This document shows positions 58,554 through 64,000 of a stretch of DNA of 64,000 nucleotides, piece by piece. Below the pieces are notes generated by a model. The model saw nothing but the letters and a program-made list of their open reading frames with translations. It did not search any database and had not been told where the DNA came from. The DNA comes from Algoriphagus sp. (GTDB lineage Bacteria > Bacteroidota > Bacteroidia > Cytophagales > Cyclobacteriaceae): positions 1 to 64,000 of the forward strand of contig NZ_JABXIN010000013.1 of the NCBI RefSeq assembly GCF_013373065.1. The letters run 5' to 3'. Positions within the stretch are counted from its first letter, which is position 1; each line of letters begins with the position of its first letter. Position numbers and translations under genes: made by a program.

Positions 58554-59219
58554 ATGTGGAAAGAAATCAGCGTCTTGATCCGAAAGGAAATTACCTTAGA
58601 GTGGCGACAAAAGTATGCTCTGAATGGGATTCTCCTTTACGTGGTCTCGGCTGTTTTTATCACCTATCTGAGCGTAGGAGCCAAGATGGGAAATCTTTCC
58701 GTACCGACCTGGAATGCACTGTATTGGATCATTATCCTGTTTTCAGCAGTGAATGCCGTGGCCAAAAGTTTTGTACAGGAGCATCAGGGGCGGCAACTTT
58801 ATTACTATATGATCGCATCTCCTGAAGCGATCATCCTTTCCAAAATCATCTACAATACGGCCCTAACCCTGATATTGGCGTTGTTGGGCTATGTGGTTTT
58901 TTCAGTGATTTTGGGAAATCCTGTCCAAGATCAAACCCTCTTTTTACTCAACTTGGTTTTAGGAGCTATGGGCTTTTCAGCATGCCTGACAATGGTTTCG
59001 GGTATCGCTTCAAAAGCTGGAAATAATGCCACCTTGATGGCAATTCTGAGTTTCCCTGTGATTATTCCGATTTTGTTGATGGCCATCCGAATTTCCAAAA
59101 ATGCCCTAGATGGATTGGACTGGTCAGTTAGTGCAGACAAGTTGTTGAGTTTGCTAGCGATCAATGCGATTGTAGCCGCAGCCGGGTATTTGCTATTTCC
59201 TTATCTGTGGAGAAGCTAG
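58554..59219 (+). CDS. ccmB: Heme exporter membrane subunit CcmB
   Basis: CcmB is the membrane component of the CcmABCD system, which handles heme for cytochrome c maturation. The 221-residue protein has six predicted helices and the family features: IRKEITLEWRQKYALNG, FVQEHQGRQLYYYMIASPEAIILSK, and GASMGFSACLTMVSGIASKA-like GAMGFSACLTMVSGIA. No ccmA, ccmC or other ccm gene is adjacent, so the partners must lie elsewhere. ATG 58554 gives the family N-terminus (MWKEISVLIRKE). Confidence 0.9.
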   Translation: MWKEISVLIRKEITLEWRQKYALNGILLYVVSAVFITYLSVGAKMGNLSVPTWNALYWIIILFSAVNAVAKSFVQEHQGRQLYYYMIASPEAIILSKIIYNTALTLILALLGYVVFSVILGNPVQDQTLFLLNLVLGAMGFSACLTMVSGIASKAGNNATLMAILSFPVIIPILLMAIRISKNALDGLDWSVSADKLLSLLAINAIVAAAGYLLFPYLWRS

Positions 59220-59250
59220 GACAGTATACAGTTAGCAGTTAACAGGAGGC
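59220..59250. repeat. Short CAGTTA/ACAGT tandem-like repeat
   Basis: ACAGTATACAGTTAGCAGT followed by TAACAGG makes a run of near-repeated ACAGT/CAGTTA units just after the ccmB stop. Such short intergenic repeats are seen in Bacteroidota genomes. The rest of the 170-nt gap before the next gene shows nothing clear. Confidence 0.3.
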
Positions 59251-59389
59251 AAGCCCGATGTTGGTCAAAGCAGGGATGGTTTGAGAATTTGTGGAAAGTA
59301 GAATTATCCTAAACTTAATGATCGGCTTTTCCATTCCGGGAAAGAATTTTTTACCTTTCATCAAGCACTATTTAAAAATCCCCCTCAAT

Positions 59390-60577
59390 ATGAAGAATTC
59401 GATCATTTGGATCAGTCTTTTTGCGATCAGCTTTTTCTCCTGCTCTCCCCAAAAGCAATGGTACAAAGGAAATCTGCACACCCATTCCTATTGGAGTGAT
59501 GGGGATAATTATCCGGAGATGATCATGAATTGGTACAAAAACCAAGGCTATGATTTCGCTGTGCTTTCCGATCACAATACCCTGCAAGTAGGAGAAAAGT
59601 GGAAATTGATTCCCAAGTCTCCAATGCACGAACAAGCTTTTGAAAATTATCTCGAAAAATATGGGACTGATTGGGTGGAGTATCGAAAGGATACTGCAGA
59701 GCGGATTCACGTGCGCTTGAAAACCTTGGAGGAATATCGTCCGCTTTTTGAAGAAGAAGAGAAATTTTTAATCATCCCCTCTGAAGAAGTAACGGCAAGT
59801 TTTGAAAAGAAGCCGATACACATGAATGTTACCAACATTCAGGAATACATTGAGCCAGCCACTGGTAACTCTGTCTCGGAGGTTTTGCAGCGGAACATTG
59901 ACCTTGTAAAAAAGCAACGGGAGGAAACGGGGCACCCCATGTTTTTACATATCAACCATCCGAATTTTATTTGGGCTATCACGCCGGAAGACATGATGAG
60001 TTTAACGGGAGAGCGATTTTTTGAAGTTTACAATGGTCATCCGGAGGTTCATAATTATGGCGATAGCCTCCGCCCAAGTATGGAGGCACTTTGGGATAAA
60101 GTTCAGGTGTCTTACCTCCTCTCGGGGAAGCCCTTACTTTATGGCTTGGCAGTAGATGATGCCCATCATTACCATGTTTTTGGAGAAAAGCAAAGTAATC
60201 CCGGCAGAGGATGGGTCCAAGTTTGGTCCAAATCCCTGAGCGCTGAAGATTTGATTGAGGCGATGGAAATGGGGGATTTCTATGCAAGTACGGGGGTCTT
60301 GTTGAATGAAGTTGATTTCAATGGTAAGCGGCTTGAAGTATCCGTAAATCAGGAGGAGGGAGTAACTTATACCATTCGCTTTTTTGGAACTAAAAAGTCC
60401 GATCCTCAAGCAGCAGGGGTCTTACTTGAGGAGATTCAAGGAACGGAAGGATCTTATACCTTAGCGGATAACGACCTTTATGTCCGAGCCAAAGTCACCT
60501 CTTCTAAATCCAAAGAAAACCCCTATCGACCCGGGGATTTTGAGGAGGCTTGGACCCAGCCTGTAGTGAAAAGGTAA
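59390..60577 (+). CDS. PHP-domain metallo-hydrolase lipoprotein
   Basis: The 395-residue protein has a signal peptide and lipobox (SFFSC). The PHP domain has the first metal motif GNLHTHSYWSDG (HxH) and the second FAVLSDHNTL (DHN). It also has ILHINHPNF-like FLHINHPNF and AVDDAHHYH as further ligands. PHP domains act as phosphoesterases or nucleases using a trinuclear metal site. A C-terminal beta-domain (about residues 310-395) may bind a substrate. Being lipid-anchored, it acts outside the cytoplasm. ATG 59390 gives the proper signal peptide. Confidence 0.85.
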   Translation: MKNSIIWISLFAISFFSCSPQKQWYKGNLHTHSYWSDGDNYPEMIMNWYKNQGYDFAVLSDHNTLQVGEKWKLIPKSPMHEQAFENYLEKYGTDWVEYRKDTAERIHVRLKTLEEYRPLFEEEEKFLIIPSEEVTASFEKKPIHMNVTNIQEYIEPATGNSVSEVLQRNIDLVKKQREETGHPMFLHINHPNFIWAITPEDMMSLTGERFFEVYNGHPEVHNYGDSLRPSMEALWDKVQVSYLLSGKPLLYGLAVDDAHHYHVFGEKQSNPGRGWVQVWSKSLSAEDLIEAMEMGDFYASTGVLLNEVDFNGKRLEVSVNQEEGVTYTIRFFGTKKSDPQAAGVLLEEIQGTEGSYTLADNDLYVRAKVTSSKSKENPYRPGDFEEAWTQPVVKR

Positions 60578-60596
60578 AGAAGGGAGCTCAAAAAGT

Positions 60597-61502
60597 TTAT
60601 CCCTCCCAATCCAAATAATTTCTCCAATTATGCTGCTCTTTGAAACCAAGGACCTCGCGAATTTTACGGTTGGAAAAAAGGGCTTCGTGTTCTTCGAGTT
60701 CGCGGGTGAGAGGCACTCCCGGGAAAAAGCGTTCGGCTAACTCCTTACTAGGAATGACAGCTCCATTGTGGTCATTGCCAGCATTAAAAACCTGATACCC
60801 CAGTCCGTCTTTTTTCAGACATAAGTCCACAATCTGTCCCAAATCACGCGCATCGATGTAGCAAAAAGCATTTCTGCGACGTACCTCTGGATGTTTAAAA
60901 TAGTGAGGAAAAAGTTCGGCATATTCATGTGGCTCGATGACATTTCCAATTCGAAGCGCATAAATATCCACTCCAGATCTGCGCTGAAAACTTCTGGCTG
61001 TTTGTTCATTCACCACCTTGGAAAGCCCGTAGCTATCCATAGGATCCACATCATATTCTTCATCTAGCGGAAGGTACTTTGGGTTGGTTTGCCCATCGGA
61101 AAAACAAATGCCATAAGTCGTTTCTGAAGAGGCAATGATGATCTTCTTGATTCCCAATTTTACCGCAGCCTCTATTACATTGTAAGTCCCGATGGTGTTG
61201 ACGCGAAATGTTTCATTGTCCGGTTTGAGTAGGATTCGGGGAACTGCCGCAAAATGTACGACTGCATCAAATTTGGGAACGCCAGTGCCCAGTTCTAGTT
61301 CATCGAAGCCTGCATACATGCTCATGGCATTGAACATTTGCCCCGAATCGGTGATATCGGCTGTAAGATTATCTACCCCCGGATAATCCAAGGGAGTAAG
61401 GTCTACATTCATCACACGATGGCCTTGTTGAAGCAGATATGGGATGACGTGCTTTCCGGCTTTTCCTGATCCTCCGGTGAAGAAAATTCGCATTTTTTTC
61501 AT
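60597..61502 (-). CDS. NAD(P)-dependent epimerase/dehydratase (extended SDR)
   Basis: The 301-residue enzyme has the Rossmann motif FTGGSGKAGKHV (GxxGxxG), the substrate-side VVHFAAVPR and the catalytic SSETTYG Ser/Thr with YGLSK (YxxxK). It is of the UDP-glucose-4-epimerase-like group, acting on a nucleotide sugar or sugar lactone. Uronate-dehydrogenase-like and epimerase activities are both possible. Starts ATG 61502 or 61493. It is a single gene. Confidence 0.87.
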   Translation of the reverse strand: MKKMRIFFTGGSGKAGKHVIPYLLQQGHRVMNVDLTPLDYPGVDNLTADITDSGQMFNAMSMYAGFDELELGTGVPKFDAVVHFAAVPRILLKPDNETFRVNTIGTYNVIEAAVKLGIKKIIIASSETTYGICFSDGQTNPKYLPLDEEYDVDPMDSYGLSKVVNEQTARSFQRRSGVDIYALRIGNVIEPHEYAELFPHYFKHPEVRRRNAFCYIDARDLGQIVDLCLKKDGLGYQVFNAGNDHNGAVIPSKELAERFFPGVPLTRELEEHEALFSNRKIREVLGFKEQHNWRNYLDWEG

Positions 61503-61660
61503 GGCTTCTGGTAAATGGGGTGAAATTCAAACTAAATACGAGGTAGGAAATCCCTCTAAAGAATCCAAGTGATTTTACGCAGAAAGTTGGTCATAGTGAA
61601 GTAGCGGAACTCCAAAAAATTCCCATTTCAGGGTGCTTGTGAAAATTGTAAAGCTGAGTC

Positions 61661-62089
61661 CTAGTCCATTCTGGCCCAGCCTTGGACCAATTCGGTTCGA
61701 CCTGCCTTGTATGATAATATCAAATAATCCCGATCCGCATTCATTGAATAGGAAGCTAGGATATCTGTACCGTCTTTCCCCCGAAAAATGAGTTCTTGTT
61801 TGGTAGGATCCACAATAAAAACCCCATCAATGTTCCCGGAATTGTCCTCAGAATAGGTGTATTCACCTACTAAATCATTGGGATTTCCATCCAGGTAAAA
61901 ATTAAAATACTTGCAACATTTCTGAAGCAAGTCAGATGACCCATTGATTGACTCTTCTGATATTTCCCAAGAACCTGAGAAGCCGTTTTCCAATAAGGGG
62001 TCATCTTCCGAAAAAATTTCCTCTCCACATTGAAATGCCATCAAAAAGGGCAGAAAAATTAAAAGTCTTGAAAATTTTATCTTATTCAT
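61661..62089 (-). CDS. Uncharacterised lipoprotein with lipocalin-like pattern
   Basis: A 142-residue product with lipobox LMAFQC (Cys21). The mature part has strand-rich sequence (FSGSWEISEESI, FNFYLDGNPNDLVGEYTYSED, YLILSYKAGRTELVQGWAR) and a Cys-Cys pair (KCCKYF). I recognise no precise family. It stands alone. Confidence 0.65.
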   Translation of the reverse strand: MNKIKFSRLLIFLPFLMAFQCGEEIFSEDDPLLENGFSGSWEISEESINGSSDLLQKCCKYFNFYLDGNPNDLVGEYTYSEDNSGNIDGVFIVDPTKQELIFRGKDGTDILASYSMNADRDYLILSYKAGRTELVQGWARMD

Positions 62090-62410
62090 AATAACTTCAA
62101 GATACGAGGTGCAATCCTTCAGGTTTTATTTTCTACGTTTTTTAATTGTTAAGAATGGGTCAGAGAGAATTTTTGCTGAAATCCTATCCGCTGTGGTTTC
62201 CCATTTTCCCGGTAGGCTTTCTGGAGATTTTCTACAAAATCCTCAGTTCGTTAGTTTGGGGCAGGCAAATTTTAATGATGATTCAGGCGTAGGCTAAAAT
62301 AGGCGGGGGTAAGAAAACTCTATCTAAGTGTACATTTAATCCGCTTATATATTTTTCTTTTTCCCTCACGTGGACTTTTTCTGATATTCCCATTCTAAAA
62401 TCACCATGAC
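62090..62410. other. 321-nt gap without a credible gene
   Basis: A short open frame (62109-62297) has no recognisable domain or signal and unlike codon use, so I do not call it. I see no terminator or repeat. The right part (about 62300-62410) presumably holds the promoter of the M28 peptidase, but no clear TAnnTTTG box is placed correctly. Confidence 0.5.
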
Positions 62411-63775
62411 ATGAAACCATTTAAATACCTTACGCCTATCCTGTTTTTTGGATTGATCGGTATCAGCTATGCGCAGGAAGCTCCACCGCAGATTGATACC
62501 CGCATTTATGAAATCATAGAAAACACCTCTTCCGAGCGTATCGAAAAAGATATTCGGACCTTGGCAGGATTTGGAACGAGAAATACCTTTTCAGATACAG
62601 TTTCTAATACGCGCGGAATTGGAGCAGCCCGAAGATGGATCAAGGCGCAGTTTGATCAAATTTCTGAGGAATGTGGGGGATGCTTAGAGGTCTTCTATCA
62701 AAAGGATTTTGTGACGAAAGAAGGAAATCGTCGCGTTCCAAAAGACGCCTATGTGGTGAATGTGGTCGCTATCCTTCGAGGAACGGATTATCCGAACTCT
62801 CACGTAATCATGTCAGGAGATATTGACTCACGAGCTTCGGATACCATGGATTTTGAAATCGATGCACCAGGTGCCAATGACAATGCCTCTGGAATGGCTG
62901 GTACTATCGAAGCGGCTCGGGTTCTTTCAAAGTATAAATTCAAGCATAGCATCGCCTTTGTTGGTTTATCCGGCGAAGAGCAGGGCTTGTTTGGAGGAGC
63001 AGGTTTGGCACGATATGCCCAGGAAAACGGCTGGGAGATCGTCGGTGTTCTGAACAATGATATGATCGGAAATATCGAGGGCGTGGATGGAGTTATTGAT
63101 AATCGAACCTTCCGGATTTTCTCAGAGCCTACTCCTGCAAATGAAACCGAGCAGGAGCGAAGAGCTCGAAGATTCACAGGGGGCGAAGTAGATGGGATTT
63201 CCAGACAATTGGCTAGATATATCCATAAGCAAGTCAAAACATATATGCCCGAAATGAACCCCATGATGATTTATCGCTTGGATCGATTTGGCCGTGGTGG
63301 TCATCACCGACCGTTTAATGATCTAGGATTCGCCGGGGTGCGAATCATGGAGGCGCATGAAAATTACAACCGTCAGCATCAGGATATCCGTGTGGAAAAT
63401 GGAATAGCCTATGGCGATGTGATCGAGGGAGTGAATTTTGACTATGCAGAAAAGTTAACTTCCGTTAATGCCATTTCATTGGCAGGCCTGGCCTGGGCAC
63501 CACCAGCTCCTAAAGATGTACGAATTGGGGGAGCCGTTCGTCCTTCTACGACCTTGGCTTGGGAGGAAAGTAATGACCCAAATATTGCAGGCTACAAGAT
63601 CTATTTCCGATTGACGACTTCTCCTACCTGGGATAATTTTGTGTATGTATCTGGGGTGAATGAGCACACCTTGGAGGGAATTGTCATTGACAATTACTAC
63701 TTCGGTGTGGCTGCCGTCGGCAAAGATGGCAATGAGTCCCCAGTGGTATTCCCTTATCAACAAATTAGGAGATAA
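62411..63775 (+). CDS. Secreted M28-family metallopeptidase with FN3-like domain
   Basis: The 454-residue protein has a signal peptide (SYAQE), an M28 catalytic domain (about residues 35-355) and a fibronectin-III-like C-terminus (about 360-450; PAPKDVRIGGAV, NIAGYKIYFR). Metal-site motifs are SGDIDSRASD, GANDNASGMAGTIEAA, GEEQGLFGG, LNNDMIGN and EAHENYNRQHQD. The first motif in M28 usually reads HxD; here an Asp stands in place of the His. It may be a subfamily variant of the site or reduced activity. It is probably periplasmic or secreted. Confidence 0.85.
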   Translation: MKPFKYLTPILFFGLIGISYAQEAPPQIDTRIYEIIENTSSERIEKDIRTLAGFGTRNTFSDTVSNTRGIGAARRWIKAQFDQISEECGGCLEVFYQKDFVTKEGNRRVPKDAYVVNVVAILRGTDYPNSHVIMSGDIDSRASDTMDFEIDAPGANDNASGMAGTIEAARVLSKYKFKHSIAFVGLSGEEQGLFGGAGLARYAQENGWEIVGVLNNDMIGNIEGVDGVIDNRTFRIFSEPTPANETEQERRARRFTGGEVDGISRQLARYIHKQVKTYMPEMNPMMIYRLDRFGRGGHHRPFNDLGFAGVRIMEAHENYNRQHQDIRVENGIAYGDVIEGVNFDYAEKLTSVNAISLAGLAWAPPAPKDVRIGGAVRPSTTLAWEESNDPNIAGYKIYFRLTTSPTWDNFVYVSGVNEHTLEGIVIDNYYFGVAAVGKDGNESPVVFPYQQIRR

Positions 63776-63832
63776 TTCAATGGGCTCGGACCCATTGAGA
63801 ATCTTAGAAAGAGGTTTTTAGCTTTTTGAATA

Positions 63833-63880
63833 CACCGTGAGTGAAGACACTCACGGTGGCATTTAAGCGCTTTCGCTTTT
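63833..63880. terminator. Two consecutive hairpins between M28 gene and the right-edge gene
   Basis: A perfect 11-bp stem (CACCGTGAGTG with CACTCACGGTG, loop AAGA) is followed by a smaller one (AAGCG/CGCTT) with a T5 tail. The second hairpin can terminate plus-strand transcription. The first could be a REP-like element or help termination. Confidence 0.5.
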
Positions 63881-63909
63881 TGGAAATTTAGAATTTTCCT
63901 TGAAGGGGG

Positions 63910-64000
63910 TTAAAATTTTTCAGCCAAGGTAATAATAGCCATGGCTGCAAATAGTAAAATACCACCGAATAAGAAGTATAAAATGTAGTTGAGGAAAGTT
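63910..64000 (-). CDS. C-terminal end of a membrane protein (partial, runs off the window)
   Basis: On the minus strand an open frame enters from the right edge and ends at a TAA at 63910-63912. Its last residues, NYILYFLFGGILLFAAMA followed by ITLAEKF, form one hydrophobic helix and a short polar tail. That looks like the end of an inner-membrane protein. The family cannot be determined from 29 residues. Confidence 0.45.
   Translation of the reverse strand, partial: TFLNYILYFLFGGILLFAAMAIITLAEKF

Noticed and set aside
62109-62297. Short plus-strand open frame before the M28 peptidase gene
   Set aside because: It has no domain, no signal peptide, atypical composition and no placed promoter, so I left the gap uncalled.
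1-64000. CRISPR arrays, prophage, insertion sequences, toxin-antitoxin or phage-defence islands
   Set aside because: No regular spaced repeats, transposases, integrases, phage structural genes or known defence gene sets were found on either strand.

Overview
This window comes from a bacterium of the phylum Bacteroidota, most likely the Cytophagia, family Cyclobacteriaceae, close to Algoriphagus. The evidence is a gliding-motility lipoprotein GldD, a long SecA without the C-terminal zinc motif, many short-signal lipoproteins (two DUF4221, two DUF4382), a SusC-like TonB-dependent receptor, TAnnTTTG-type promoter boxes, weak Shine-Dalgarno use, and a crt operon with a one-piece CrtYcd-type lycopene cyclase. 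I see no prophage, insertion sequence, CRISPR array, rRNA or conjugative element. Most of it reads as core chromosome.

Layout. 0-8.7 kb: tRNA-Leu(UAA), a MazG-like pyrophosphohydrolase, an exported Tat/lipoprotein superoxide dismutase, dapF, then secA with a SPOR lipoprotein and an M20 amidohydrolase, and an S1/P1 nuclease. 8.7-16.4 kb: an orphan NarL-type response regulator broken by a 1-nt frameshift, an RsmF-like rRNA methyltransferase, small metabolic genes, a DUF5916 outer-membrane protein and a frameshifted TlpA-like thiol-disulfide protein. 16.4-25.6 kb: a glycosidase-like lipoprotein, cryptochrome DASH, a four-gene minus-strand cluster (VOC protein, alpha-oxoamine-synthase-like PLP enzyme, beta-lactamase-fold hydrolase, small membrane protein), a patatin, a methyltransferase and a TRIC channel. 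This stretch carries an extreme cluster of perfect DnaA boxes (TTATCCACA): 14 between 16051 and 24665, against two in the rest of the window. 25.6-28.3 kb: repeat remnants and two tandem DUF4221 lipoproteins.

28.3-36.7 kb is a light-regulated carotenoid locus. tspO (crtK) and a DUF4286 gene diverge from cruF, crtZ and a B12-binding MerR repressor (CarH/LitR family). After a strong terminator and a promoter studded with TTAAACAAAA half-sites comes an operon of ECF sigma factor, crtI, crtB, crtY, ispH and crtW. The enzymes together predict a monocyclic, hydroxylated, ketolated, 1'-hydroxylated carotenoid of the flexixanthin/deoxyflexixanthin type. The regulatory pair resembles the LitR-LitS (B12 repressor plus ECF sigma) circuit known from Streptomyces.

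36.7-64 kb: a TonB receptor, an aromatic amino acid decarboxylase, recG, a kinase divergent from a sodium:solute symporter, gldD, and a compact kynurenine operon (3-hydroxyanthranilate dioxygenase, kynureninase, kynurenine monooxygenase, nitroreductase) that would feed quinolinate/NAD synthesis. Then come an M19 dipeptidase, a DUF4382-ribD-fRMsr operon, dgt, a lone ccmB, a PHP-domain lipoprotein, an SDR epimerase, an M28 peptidase with an altered metal-ligand motif, and the C-terminus of a membrane protein running off the right edge.
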